Assembly (NCBI RefSeq): GCF_032380655.1
Contig: NZ_JAWDIY010000020.1
Location: 1-64,000, forward strand
From: Diplocloster hominis
GTDB lineage: Bacteria; Bacillota; Clostridia; Lachnospirales; Lachnospiraceae
Length of the DNA: 64,000 bases
Reading direction: 5' to 3'
Shown piece after piece: positions 42,947 to 51,112 of this stretch (position 1 is its first letter; each line of letters starts with the position of its first letter). The position numbers were made by a program, and so were the translations under genes. The notes beneath the pieces are model-generated. The model was given only the letters and a program-made list of their open reading frames with translations, searched no databases and was not told the origin of the DNA.

Positions 42947-43596
42947 TTATAGCCCACCCCCCACACGGTTTCTATAGGACTTGAGCCCCCGGCCTTTAAC
43001 TTGGCGCGGATATTTTTGATGTGCTCCGCGATGGCCGACGGATCTCCCTCAGCGTCAAAGCCGAAAACCGCTTCGTATAATTGTTCTTTGGTAAATACCT
43101 GACCGGCGTGCAGAGCCAGGTGCTCACAGATGGCGTATTCTCCCCTGGTCAGGGGAAGTGTCTGTCCGCCTGCGGCAGCTGCTTTTGCCTGCAGATCGAA
43201 ACGCACACCGCCCCGGCTTAAAGTACGGGTCGGCTGGCGCACCTCCCGCCGCAGATGAGCGTTCACCCGTGCCCGCAGCTCCGCGATACTGAATGGCTTT
43301 TTCATATAATCATCAGCGCCCAGGCCAAAGCCCTGCACGAGAGCCGCGTCTTCCGTCCTGGCCGTCAGGAACAGGATGGGGCAATCCACCTCGGCCCGGA
43401 TGCGGCTGCAAAGGGAAAAGCCGTCCTCGCCGGGCATCATCACATCCAGAAGCAGAAGATCATACCTCCGGCACCGGGCAGGCTGCAGAGCAGCGGCATC
43501 CGCTTCTGTGTCTACCTGGTGGCCGTCCTTTTCCAGAGCGGCGCGCACCAGGGCCAGCATATCAGGATCATCATCGACCACCAGCAGTTTCGCCAT
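42922..43596 (-). CDS. OmpR/PhoB-family response regulator
   Basis: 224 residues. Receiver domain (1-115) with acidic pair DDDPD (about 8-12), phospho-acceptor Asp in LLLDVMMPGEDG (about 51-54) and Lys in MKKPFS; DNA-binding winged helix (about 125-222) ending GVGYKW. It would be phosphorylated by the adjacent histidine kinase and act on the ABC exporter genes 70 bp upstream. Full length. Confidence 0.94.
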   Translation of the reverse strand: MAKLLVVDDDPDMLALVRAALEKDGHQVDTEADAAALQPARCRRYDLLLLDVMMPGEDGFSLCSRIRAEVDCPILFLTARTEDAALVQGFGLGADDYMKKPFSIAELRARVNAHLRREVRQPTRTLSRGGVRFDLQAKAAAAGGQTLPLTRGEYAICEHLALHAGQVFTKEQLYEAVFGFDAEGDPSAIAEHIKNIRAKLKAGGSSPIETVWGVGYKWRKDSAL

Positions 43597-43611
43597 ATCT
43601 ATCCCTCCCTG

Positions 43612-43675
43612 TTCGTTCTTGCATTCGGATTCTTTCTTGTATTCTGATTCTTTCTTGTTTTCTTATTCATTCTTG
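43612..43675. repeat. 18-19-bp tandem repeat between response regulator and permease genes
   Basis: TTCTTGCATTCGGATTC-like units are repeated about 3.5 times with small changes (TTTCTTGTATTCTGATTC, TTTCTTGTTTTCTTATTC). It spans the exporter stop region and the response-regulator leader. Confidence 0.75.
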
Positions 43676-44440
43676 TATCATTTTCCCTTCCCATCTGCCA
43701 AACCACAGGATCGACAAAACCAGCACCAGCGATGTCATCACGATCAGAGCAGCGATTCCGGGAGCAACAGACGTACTCGCAAAGCCAAAATAGTGTTCCA
43801 AAAACCGGACACCCCATTCCCAGGGAATGGCAGGCCAGATTTTATCACCTATGGCAGTTTCGAAGAAACCGGCTAATATTGTGCCGGATATCCCTGCCAA
43901 GACCGATATGCTTGAACCAAACCGGAACGCAATGGCTGCCTGTAATAAATATAAAAACAAGCTGCTAAATAAAAATATAGAAAATACCGCAAAACAGGAG
44001 CCAAAATTCGTGATGCGGATATCCAGAAACAAATTGGCTCCGGCATAGAAACACAATTCATATATTATCATATGGATAGCCGAAAAGAACAGCAGAAACA
44101 GTAATTTCCCCAGATAAACGCCTCTTCGGGATTCCACCAGACCCAGAGCATTTTGAAGATTGCTTGTCTTCCTGTCTAAATGAATGAAAACAGGTACAAC
44201 TATTCCCGCAAAAATCGGATAACTGATTTGTAATAGAATAAAAAACATCCTCACATCTGAAAGAATACGGTATCCGGCAGAAGTGTAATAAATGAAAAAT
44301 AATATCGTAACCACTGCAGGCAGTACCATATGCAAGAAAACAAACGGCGTTCTCCTGATTTTAGTAAAATCAGAGAAAAATTCCCGAATCATCGTCCGAA
44401 AGAGTACCTTAAATGCATGCGTGAACCTTAAGGAATTCAT
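43667..44440 (-). CDS. Lantibiotic-immunity-type ABC permease (MutE/EpiE-like)
   Basis: 257 residues from the ATG at 44440, which overlaps the upstream gene's stop as ATGA. Six hydrophobic segments; opening FTHAFKVLFRTMIREFFSDF and the HMVLPAVVTILFFIYY helix resemble the permeases that export or exclude lantibiotics and bacitracin. It forms a transporter with the second permease and the ATPase upstream. Its 3' end is extended through the tandem repeat. Confidence 0.8.
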   Translation of the reverse strand: MNSLRFTHAFKVLFRTMIREFFSDFTKIRRTPFVFLHMVLPAVVTILFFIYYTSAGYRILSDVRMFFILLQISYPIFAGIVVPVFIHLDRKTSNLQNALGLVESRRGVYLGKLLFLLFFSAIHMIIYELCFYAGANLFLDIRITNFGSCFAVFSIFLFSSLFLYLLQAAIAFRFGSSISVLAGISGTILAGFFETAIGDKIWPAIPWEWGVRFLEHYFGFASTSVAPGIAALIVMTSLVLVLSILWFGRWEGKMIQE

Positions 44441-45198
44441 TTGCGATACACCTGCCTTTGGTACCAACGGGATAACAGGATTAAAAGAGCAAACACAGCC
44501 AGCAGGGATACCAATACCAGCACCGAACTCTCCGACAGATTTAATATCAAGCCCGCATCTGCATCAACCATTAACCCGTTAGGCAGAACTCCGAAAAAGG
44601 TAACCATAAACCTGGCAGGCCAGCTGTATGGGAAGAACCAAAACAAAGGCGTCAGCGAAAAAAACAAACCGCCCAACGCGCTGGCCGCCAGATGGATGAT
44701 CACAGAACCGGCAAATCCGGTTTTTTGATCCAAATACAAACAGAAGGGGATCAGCCATAATAAAGAAAGCCACAATATGAAGTAGCCCAGAAAATAATAC
44801 CATGCATGGCTGATTGCGGCAGGGGCGCCCGCCTTTATCCCTTCACAGATAACTGTGAGAAACGCCAGAATGAATGATACGAGCAAAAGATGAAGCGCGA
44901 TCAATATAGATTTAGAAATAAATGTTTTCTTTAAGTCAATCGGCAGACTGGAAAGAGTCCGGTAATTTTGTTTTTGTTCCTTATTATTCACTAAATGACA
45001 TAAAATTACAATGGACAAGGACGCAACGGGCATGCACCAGTTGCAGACGATCGAGCTTGAAAAACCTCCTAAACCTATACCGATAAATAGGAACATCATG
45101 GATAATACTATCAAAGCTGCCGGAATAATGAGTATGAGTTTTCGGAACAGGGAACGCTTAAATTTCAGGTTTTCCGCCTTTAAATAGATCTGTAACAT
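44437..45198 (-). CDS. Lantibiotic-immunity-type ABC permease (MutG-like)
   Basis: 253 residues with six hydrophobic segments. Start ATG at 45198 overlaps the ATPase stop (TGATG) and has CAGGAGG nearby. KFKRSLFRKLILIIPAALIV and the central NNKEQKQNYRTLSSLPIDLKKTF motif (quoted as NNKEQKQNYRTLSSLP) are typical of ABC-2 permeases of peptide-resistance systems. Second membrane subunit of the exporter. Confidence 0.8.
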   Translation of the reverse strand: MLQIYLKAENLKFKRSLFRKLILIIPAALIVLSMMFLFIGIGLGGFSSSIVCNWCMPVASLSIVILCHLVNNKEQKQNYRTLSSLPIDLKKTFISKSILIALHLLLVSFILAFLTVICEGIKAGAPAAISHAWYYFLGYFILWLSLLWLIPFCLYLDQKTGFAGSVIIHLAASALGGLFFSLTPLFWFFPYSWPARFMVTFFGVLPNGLMVDADAGLILNLSESSVLVLVSLLAVFALLILLSRWYQRQVYRK

Positions 45199-45902
45199 CA
45201 GGAGGCACGCTCCTTTCTGATGATATCCATAAACAACTGTTCCAGATCTGCGTTTGCATCAATTTTATCCTGATACAGGAGCGACCCATTGTACAGAATT
45301 CCGATGTCGTCGGCCACTTGTTGCACCTCGCTCAAAATATGGCTCGATATAATTACCGAAATCCCAGACTCCGCGAATGTCCGGATCATTTTCCTCAATT
45401 CCTCCATCCCAAACGGGTCTAACCCGTTTGCAGGTTCATCCAGGACTAATAATTGAGGACTGTTCAGCAGCGCTAATGCGATACCCAGCCTCTGCTTCAT
45501 TCCCAACGAAAAATCGCATGTTTTTTTATTTTTAGACGACGTTAAGTCCATGATTTGCAGAACTTTATTACAATCTTTTGTTGGAATTCCCAAAAGAGCC
45601 GCCCGCACTTTTAAATTTTCAAATGCCGTTAAATTCTCATATAGAGGCGGGGATTCGATCAGGGAACCAATATTCCATAAATCTTTCCGGGCCCAAGGGT
45701 GGCTGTCGAAGAATATTTCTCCAGAAGTCGGCCTGGTTATTCCGGTAATCATTTTTAACAAAGTAGATTTACCGGCACCGTTTGGCCCCAGCAGGCCGTA
45801 GACAGAATTTTTTCTTACCGCCATAGATACCTCTTTTACTGCATATGCCTTTTTAAATTTTTTCGATACATGATCGGTTTTTATCATGTACTCATCCATC
45901 AT
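45198..45902 (-). CDS. ABC transporter ATPase of peptide-resistance exporter
   Basis: 234 residues from the ATG at 45902 (ATG 45899 possible), after ATGGAGGAAGTT. Walker A GPNGAGKST, signature SLGMKQRLGIALAL, Walker B LLVLDEPANGLD and the switch His in SSHILSEV are all intact. Length and sequence match BcrA/NisF-like ATPases of lantibiotic or bacitracin immunity. First gene of ATPase-permease-permease-regulator-kinase. No precursor peptide or lanthipeptide-modifying gene is present, so the role is resistance. Confidence 0.9.
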   Translation of the reverse strand: MMDEYMIKTDHVSKKFKKAYAVKEVSMAVRKNSVYGLLGPNGAGKSTLLKMITGITRPTSGEIFFDSHPWARKDLWNIGSLIESPPLYENLTAFENLKVRAALLGIPTKDCNKVLQIMDLTSSKNKKTCDFSLGMKQRLGIALALLNSPQLLVLDEPANGLDPFGMEELRKMIRTFAESGISVIISSHILSEVQQVADDIGILYNGSLLYQDKIDANADLEQLFMDIIRKERAS

Positions 45903-46090
45903 AACTTCCTCCATTTCACTGTTCGCAGCCTGTAAGTATAGCTGAGGGCTGCTGATTTGATACAACTATCGTAACAGCTATGTTTAAGGATTTTATAAGG
46001 AAGTTCGATTAAATTTTCTTCCGGTCATAGGTATCTGTATCACGTGGTACAAGTCAAAAAACAGGGCCGCGGTTAGGATACTAATTAAAA

Positions 46091-46549
46091 TCAGGCACGC
46101 TCAGCATATAAATCAAAATTGACCTGCCATTCTCCGTCATCTTTTACCATAATATCCTGCCAATGGAATTTATTATCCTCGATTTTAGCAAAGACCCATT
46201 TTCTCCTTTCGTCCTCCATACTCGTAAGGACAATTCTATCATCGTGTTTTCTCGCTTCAAACCGCATGATTTTGCCTGTGTAGCAATATGCGACATCCCA
46301 AGCGTATGTGTCTGGGTTATAGACACGAAGGGTTGTCCCGTATTCAAAGCCGGGTAAGATAATAACATCCTGTACCGCCATTCCTTCAAGAACCCATGAA
46401 AAATGCCATTCGCCTTTGAGCACGCGGGAAGTGCTGTTGTCAACATAGTCTATATTCCAACTACCGATCAGCTTCCCGAAATAATTAAACTCCTCGGGCA
46501 GCGATTTATTTTTTACTTCACTTGTCAGTGCTTGATAGAACTGGTCCAT
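46091..46549 (-). CDS. DUF1579-like small protein
   Basis: 152 residues, no signal peptide. The calycin-like beta-barrel pattern of DUF1579 is visible: LIGSWNIDYVD (about 28-38), GEWHFSWVLEGMAVQDVI (about 47-64), RVYNPDTYAWDVAYC (about 77-91) and W-rich strands to the end. Function of this family is unknown. It follows a 30-residue acetyltransferase-like stub by 3 bp, and the SD GGGAGGATAACAC lies inside that stub. Confidence 0.72.
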   Translation of the reverse strand: MDQFYQALTSEVKNKSLPEEFNYFGKLIGSWNIDYVDNSTSRVLKGEWHFSWVLEGMAVQDVIILPGFEYGTTLRVYNPDTYAWDVAYCYTGKIMRFEARKHDDRIVLTSMEDERRKWVFAKIEDNKFHWQDIMVKDDGEWQVNFDLYAERA

Positions 46550-46552
46550 GTG

Positions 46553-46645
46553 TTATCCTCCCACTTTTGCCATCTGATTTATGATACAAAACCAAGCTTC
46601 TACCAGCGATATATCCTCATCGTTTAGCGCTCTAAATCTTAACAT
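46553..46645 (-). pseudogene. N-terminal stub of a GNAT acetyltransferase
   Basis: 30 codons, MLRFRALNDEDISLVEAW then a divergent tail and TAA. The opening is typical of GNAT/AAC(6')-like acetyltransferases (x-FRPL-x-EEDIPLVEKWL type); everything after residue 18 is lost. AGGAG lies before the ATG, so it may still be translated and couple to the DUF1579 gene. A deletion remnant is the simplest reading. Confidence 0.5.
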
Positions 46646-46667
46646 TAGCTTCTCCTCTCAAAGGCAT

Positions 46668-47390
46668 TCAAAACAGCCTTTTCCCGTCTGAAATATCGAT
46701 TCCAAGCTCTTTCGCCCTGCCGGTCTGCTGATACGGATTGATTTTTTCCACAATGCCATCATGCCTGAAAAGAGAGCCTGTATTCTTAAACCAAAAGGTT
46801 ACGCCCGCACCCACGCACTGCTCCCGGATGTTCAGCACCCACTCATAATCGCACTCACGTGCTGCCCGCCCCGTTTCGCCGCCTACGGTAACATGATTCA
46901 CCCCATGAAGGTAAGGGGTGACATCGATCGCTTCCAGAAGCGGAGCGCAGGCGATGAACCGCCGCTTCATCGGGTAGGATAAAAACAGGGGGAGCCGGTA
47001 ATCGGCCAGCGACTGGTTTTCTACCGTACAGCCGATGTTCACATTGTCATACCCCTCACCCCAATCGTCAGGAAGGGATACGGGAAAACGGTCGATCCGC
47101 TTGGTCAGAATCAAGAAATCAATGTCCGTCCTCTCCCGGATCATGGCCCAGACCTCCCCCCGCCACTCATCCGCTTCCGGGAGAAAAAAGTCGGTGGCAA
47201 AACAGGTGGCGAGGATCTTATCCCCTTTGATGTTGTATTCACCCTTTTTATTTTTCCTGACGGGCCAGTCAAATTTATCTGTTTTCAGTATCGTATTCTG
47301 ACCGCAGCGTTTTGCATACGGCCCGTAAAAATAGCAGTTTGTGCAGCCGTCACTTATTTTGTAACAGCCTGTCCACGGCTCCCAGTTCAT
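46668..47390 (-). CDS. DUF5131 (phage Gp37/Gp68-like) protein
   Basis: 240 residues. The N-terminal cysteine pattern WTGCYKISDGCTNCYFYGPY (about 6-25) and the segment FLILTKRIDRFP with VGGETGRAARECDYEW match the DUF5131 family, thought to be radical-SAM-like and often found in phages and mobile regions. Here Cys are at about 9, 16 and 19. Substrate unknown. A second Cys pair, ACAPLL, is probably structural. It lies among small accessory genes of mixed origin. Confidence 0.85.
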   Translation of the reverse strand: MNWEPWTGCYKISDGCTNCYFYGPYAKRCGQNTILKTDKFDWPVRKNKKGEYNIKGDKILATCFATDFFLPEADEWRGEVWAMIRERTDIDFLILTKRIDRFPVSLPDDWGEGYDNVNIGCTVENQSLADYRLPLFLSYPMKRRFIACAPLLEAIDVTPYLHGVNHVTVGGETGRAARECDYEWVLNIREQCVGAGVTFWFKNTGSLFRHDGIVEKINPYQQTGRAKELGIDISDGKRLF

Positions 47391-47464
47391 AGGCGGCCTC
47401 CTTGTCTTTTATTTAAATAGCGGCGGCTTTCATTTATCAAAGCCGCCTTATGCCATACATCCTA

Positions 47465-47923
47465 TTACAACGCATACTGCTTTACAGCTTCGAGAGGGTA
47501 CATGGTGCGTTTGGCAACTTCCTCAGCAGGCATGCCCTGAGCGAAAAAGCGTTTGATCACCGTAGTCATATCCTCTGCGATCTCCACAATATGCTTGTCC
47601 GGGTCATACAACCGGACGTCCCGCTGTCCCCATGGATATTCCCTGATTTCATGTACCCACTGCAGGCCGGGTATACGTCTCAGTTCAGCGTACACCTGAT
47701 CTAAATCTTCCACTTCAAAATATACCTGGAAGTTATGCGGCTGCTCTTTCACGCTATCGTCGGCGAGGCCGACAATAGCAGCGTACCCCTGCTGCAGCGA
47801 AAAGCCCTCAAATGATACATGTTCACCAATATCCATGACGGCGTTTTGATGAAGCACGTTTTGATAAAAATCCTTAGAGGCGGATATATCCTTAACCGCC
47901 AATAGGCAACCTTGATATTTCAT
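47465..47923 (-). CDS. VOC/glyoxalase-family protein
   Basis: 152 residues with one vicinal-oxygen-chelate unit pair: GCLLAVKDISASKDFYQNVL (about 5-24), NFQVYFEVEDLDQVYAEL (about 67-84), GQRDVRLYDPDKHIVEIAE (about 102-120). The metal Glu in VEIAE is present. Relatives include glyoxalases and antibiotic-binding proteins. A predicted AraC-type gene ends 4 bp upstream, so the two are co-transcribed. Its C-terminus (about 125-150) is a helical extension. Confidence 0.85.
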   Translation of the reverse strand: MKYQGCLLAVKDISASKDFYQNVLHQNAVMDIGEHVSFEGFSLQQGYAAIVGLADDSVKEQPHNFQVYFEVEDLDQVYAELRRIPGLQWVHEIREYPWGQRDVRLYDPDKHIVEIAEDMTTVIKRFFAQGMPAEEVAKRTMYPLEAVKQYAL

Positions 47924-47927
47924 GTGT

Positions 47928-48749
47928 TCATTCCTCCTTCGAGGAAATTATATGATATATTTCAGACCCGTCATAGTAAAAATCCGACATGGTTTTCATA
48001 TATTTTTGAGGGCTGACACCGGTGATAGCCTTAAAATCTTTATCGAAATGGGCCTGGTCAAAATAACCTGCCTGCTGGGAAACATTCGCAAAGAAGCAGG
48101 GGGATGTTTGAATGTGTTCTAGTACATAATTAAAGCGAACCAGTCGGGCATAACTTTTCATGCTCATTCCGACCTGGGTAAGAAACAGGCGTCCCAGCTG
48201 CCGCTCACTATAACAGGACTGATGGACTACCTCCTTCATTTTTATCTGCCCATGGCTGTTAGAAATCAAAGCGGCGGCCGATTGCAGGGCGTCTGAAACG
48301 ATAATATGTTCCATGCGTCTGTATAACACTTTATCACAGGCAGCCACCAGCTCCCTTACGGTTTTAGACGACAGAAAGGCCTGGCGCAGCGCCGCTGAAA
48401 GCCCGATATCAAGCTCCGTAAGCGAAAGGCGTTTATCGGCAAACTCCGATTGGTTTTGACCTGTGATTTGATACAACCCATAGGCCGAAAGCTGGATCAG
48501 CAGCAGCATACGATAACCGTTTGGCTCCGCGCCCAGCGGAATGGGCATGGTAGTTGCACCCCACAGTTCAGCCTTGATGGTAAAACCGTCGAAGGCAAGT
48601 GACAGGGTTCCGCATGCATTTGGCATGAGCGTGTATTGCGGTGAGAACGTATCCTTCTCCGGAAACACGAGATTATAATACTGAATATATTTTCTGAGTC
48701 CTATATGCGAAGGTAAAACATTGAATTGCTTATCCTTTTGAAAAATCAT
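47928..48749 (-). CDS. AraC-family transcriptional regulator
   Basis: 273 residues. N-terminal AraC-binding cupin-like part (about 1-140) and a C-terminal double helix-turn-helix (about 165-265; CYSERQLGRLFLTQVGMSMK and SQQAGYFDQAHFDKDFKAIT). No GyrI domain, unlike the other three AraC proteins here. It is immediately followed by the VOC gene, which it may control. The predicted -10 is TATAAT at 48843-48838 on the minus strand. Confidence 0.88.
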   Translation of the reverse strand: MIFQKDKQFNVLPSHIGLRKYIQYYNLVFPEKDTFSPQYTLMPNACGTLSLAFDGFTIKAELWGATTMPIPLGAEPNGYRMLLLIQLSAYGLYQITGQNQSEFADKRLSLTELDIGLSAALRQAFLSSKTVRELVAACDKVLYRRMEHIIVSDALQSAAALISNSHGQIKMKEVVHQSCYSERQLGRLFLTQVGMSMKSYARLVRFNYVLEHIQTSPCFFANVSQQAGYFDQAHFDKDFKAITGVSPQKYMKTMSDFYYDGSEIYHIISSKEE

Positions 48750-49050
48750 GAGTTTTCCTCCCGGTACATTTTCGAAGCCAGCGCCGGTCTAGGCCTGCCC
48801 ATATCCAATGATTGAAGAAAATAGTCCTACCGCTCTGATTATACCAGGAAACTACAATCTATGAAAGCCGCCGTTGTATTTCATTCAACACTTATTTTTT
48901 CTTATTTTTGCTCCCAAAATAGGGCAGGGCGGGCAAGCACTTTAGGGCTTGTCCGCCGTAGCGACCGCAAAGCAAAACCGGGAGGTGTTTGCTATCCCCC
49001 ATAAACGGGAATTTTGAAGTCTGAACTGTACCTAAAAAAGCAGAACAGTT
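48750..49050. other. Intergenic region, possible mobile-element scar
   Basis: 301 bp without a gene. A hairpin GGCGGGCAAGC/GCTTGTCCGCC (48927-48953), then GCAAAGC/CGGGAGG-rich sequence that looks unlike the AT-rich flanks. A TATAAT at 48838-48843 (minus) probably serves the AraC gene. No transposase fragment is recognised. Confidence 0.4.
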
Positions 49051-49560
49051 TTATACTTTCTTCCGTGTCAAGAAAATTCCAACGATTGCCCCTATAAGGA
49101 TAATCGGCGCTAACCTTACAAACAGCCATTCAAGTGCGTGAAAAGCAACTCCGGCAACGGCGGTTTCAGGGTCACTATAATTCCAACCCAAATAAGGACT
49201 ATTTACTGTTATTAGAACCGCAGAAATGATTACTATGACCGCACACAATGAAATAAGCAGCCAATGAAATGTTTTTCGTCTCGTGATCTTCCTTTGTGCG
49301 AGTTGTAAGTTTATAATCTCCAGTTTTTCGGAAATCACTTTTAAGTCATCAATCTTCGACTCCACAACAGTTTCTCCAAGCAAAGTGCTCACAGATGTTT
49401 CAAGCACCTCTGATATGGTAATCAACAGATCAGAATCAGGGACTGACAATCCTTGCTCCCATTTAGAAATTGTTTGCCGCACCACGTTCAGCTTGACAGC
49501 AAGCTCTTCTTGCGAAAGTCCTTTTGACTTTCTGATTGCTTTTATGTTTTCGTTTAACAT
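49051..49560 (-). CDS. XRE-family helix-turn-helix regulator with membrane tail
   Basis: 169 residues from the ATG at 49560, preceded by AAAGGAGGCTTCCCTG. N-terminal HTH_3 (about 5-60; LSQEELAVKLNVVRQTISKWEQG), a helical linker, and two hydrophobic helices (about 97-118 and 137-158) at the C-terminus. This is a common Firmicute architecture of unknown signal. Its promoter at 49594-49622 has an AGTGTTGACACT palindrome overlapping the start point, suggesting autoregulation. The gene and its flanks are AT-rich. Confidence 0.88.
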   Translation of the reverse strand: MLNENIKAIRKSKGLSQEELAVKLNVVRQTISKWEQGLSVPDSDLLITISEVLETSVSTLLGETVVESKIDDLKVISEKLEIINLQLAQRKITRRKTFHWLLISLCAVIVIISAVLITVNSPYLGWNYSDPETAVAGVAFHALEWLFVRLAPIILIGAIVGIFLTRKKV

Positions 49561-49581
49561 CAGGGAAGCCTCCTTTCTTTC

Positions 49582-49622
49582 AGTGTTGACACTATTGTAT
49601 GAGGAACTGCCCGTTGCTGCAA
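49582..49622 (-). promoter_or_regulatory. Promoter and palindromic operator of the XRE gene
   Basis: Minus strand TTGCAG (49622-49617), 17-bp spacer, TACAAT (49599-49594). AGTGTTGACACT (49582-49593), arms AGTGT/ACACT, lies just downstream, where a repressor would block initiation. Confidence 0.55.
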
Positions 49623-49660
49623 GCAACGCATATTAACATTCAAGTTTATATGACTATCAC

Positions 49661-49701
49661 AAAACCGCCCCGCTGAATTTGTCGTTCAGCAGGGCGGTTT
49701 T
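49661..49701. terminator. Strong bidirectional-looking hairpin
   Basis: AAAACCGCCC-GCTGAA pairs with TTCAGC-GGGCGGTTTT around TTTGTCG. A and T tracts flank both sides. It lies between the XRE gene (upstream side) and RhuM; the AT-rich remainder of 49702-49965 holds no supported gene. Confidence 0.7.
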
Positions 49702-49965
49702 GCTTGTCCCTTGCAATCATTCCCTTGAGTATGGGGCCGTTACGAACAATATCAATCCAGTATCAAGCGGCAAAGTGAAAGATCAAAAAGCCTGTATTCT
49801 GATATGCGGGTTTACATACTTTCGGACTTCATTCCCATTCGGCAAGTTCGTAGGTATATCGAAACACTTTTGTTTAGTTTTTTTGCTTTTTATACCCTAC
49901 TTTTACTTCAATTATTTACATTATTTTGACTTGCTGATTTTTTGTTACCAAAATGTTGCCACAAA

Positions 49966-50958
49966 TCACCTATTTTTTTTAGGTAAATCGGGAAGAGCCT
50001 CTATATTATCATCGTCTGAAATTTTTCTTCTATGTGCTTCAAATAAGTCATATTGCTTCCTTGCTAAAGTATCTGCTATCTCTTTTGAAATTGAACCAGG
50101 ATTATCCAGAACTTCTCTTCCTGTAAATTTTAGAAATGCGTTTAACTTTTCTTCCCAATCATTCATATACATAGGGATATGCTGTTTTGCCTGATCCTCT
50201 GCATAATCCAAGTACATTGTTACAACTCTGTTCAGATTCTCTATCTCATCTTTATTTAGATAATTCTTTGCAATAGTAACATCCGATTTACGAACTTTTG
50301 CACCTTTAAACGTAGTTAGACCCATATTGTCTTTTGCCGCATCTGCTCTCTCCAGAATCAGTTCAGCCGCAGTATGGCCATGAACGGAGTAATGTAATTT
50401 ATTCTGAACAGTTTTAAAAAATATTTCAGCTGCTTCGGATTTTGGATCGTAATCTATGGATGTCGCAAATATATCACGTACTTTTAAATATACTCGTTTT
50501 TCCGATGCACGTATATCCCGGATACGTTCTAATAGCTCATCAAAATAATCCGCACCAAACGCTTTTGGGTTTTTCAATCTTTCATCATTCATTGCAAACC
50601 CTTTTTGCATATATTCTGCCAGAATTGAAGAAGCCCAATTTCTAAAGTGTATTCCTATATTATTTCTAACACGATATCCGATGGCTAAAATAATCTGGAG
50701 ATTATAGACTTTTATCTCTCTTTGAACTTGCCTATTTCCCTCTTGTTGAACTTGTAAGTAATACTTACAAGTTGAATTTTCCTCCAGTTCTCCATCTCCA
50801 TATATATTTTTAATATGTAATGTAATATTTTGAGCAGACGTTTGATATAATTCTGCAATACTTCTTTGTGACATCCATATTGTAGAGTCATTGAAAAATG
50901 CATCAATTTTAGTGTCACCTTTTTCATTTTGATAAATTAATATATTGCCATTATCCAT
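49966..50958 (-). CDS. RhuM-family protein (virulence RhuM / KilA-N-like)
   Basis: 330 residues. N-terminal HTH-like segment MSQRSIAELYQTSAQNITLH (about 29-48), central QREIKVYNLQIILAIGYRVRN (quoted as REIKVYNLQIILAIGYRVRN; about 78-97), and C-terminal KRVYLKVRDIFATSIDYDP with YSVHGHTAAELI. It matches the RhuM family, named from a Salmonella pathogenicity island but widespread on mobile elements, often near restriction or toxin genes. Codon use and base composition are AT-rich relative to guaA next door, a sign of transfer. No restriction enzyme or toxin partner is seen. Confidence 0.85.
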   Translation of the reverse strand: MDNGNILIYQNEKGDTKIDAFFNDSTIWMSQRSIAELYQTSAQNITLHIKNIYGDGELEENSTCKYYLQVQQEGNRQVQREIKVYNLQIILAIGYRVRNNIGIHFRNWASSILAEYMQKGFAMNDERLKNPKAFGADYFDELLERIRDIRASEKRVYLKVRDIFATSIDYDPKSEAAEIFFKTVQNKLHYSVHGHTAAELILERADAAKDNMGLTTFKGAKVRKSDVTIAKNYLNKDEIENLNRVVTMYLDYAEDQAKQHIPMYMNDWEEKLNAFLKFTGREVLDNPGSISKEIADTLARKQYDLFEAHRRKISDDDNIEALPDLPKKNR

Positions 50959-51112
50959 ATATCTACTTGTTTCCTTTCAATTAATCGACGATTTTTATTT
51001 CATAATATTGGCAACAATATTTATAATAATTAAGGTATCTCTAAATTATATAAATACGACAGGCAATCATATAGATTACCTGTCATTTATAATAACTCAG
51101 TATACGTTCGTA

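Noticed and set aside
49679..50194. A 171-codon plus-strand frame after the 49.66-kb hairpin
   Set aside because: Mostly antisense to RhuM, Phe/Leu-rich translation from AT-rich DNA, no recognisable domain.
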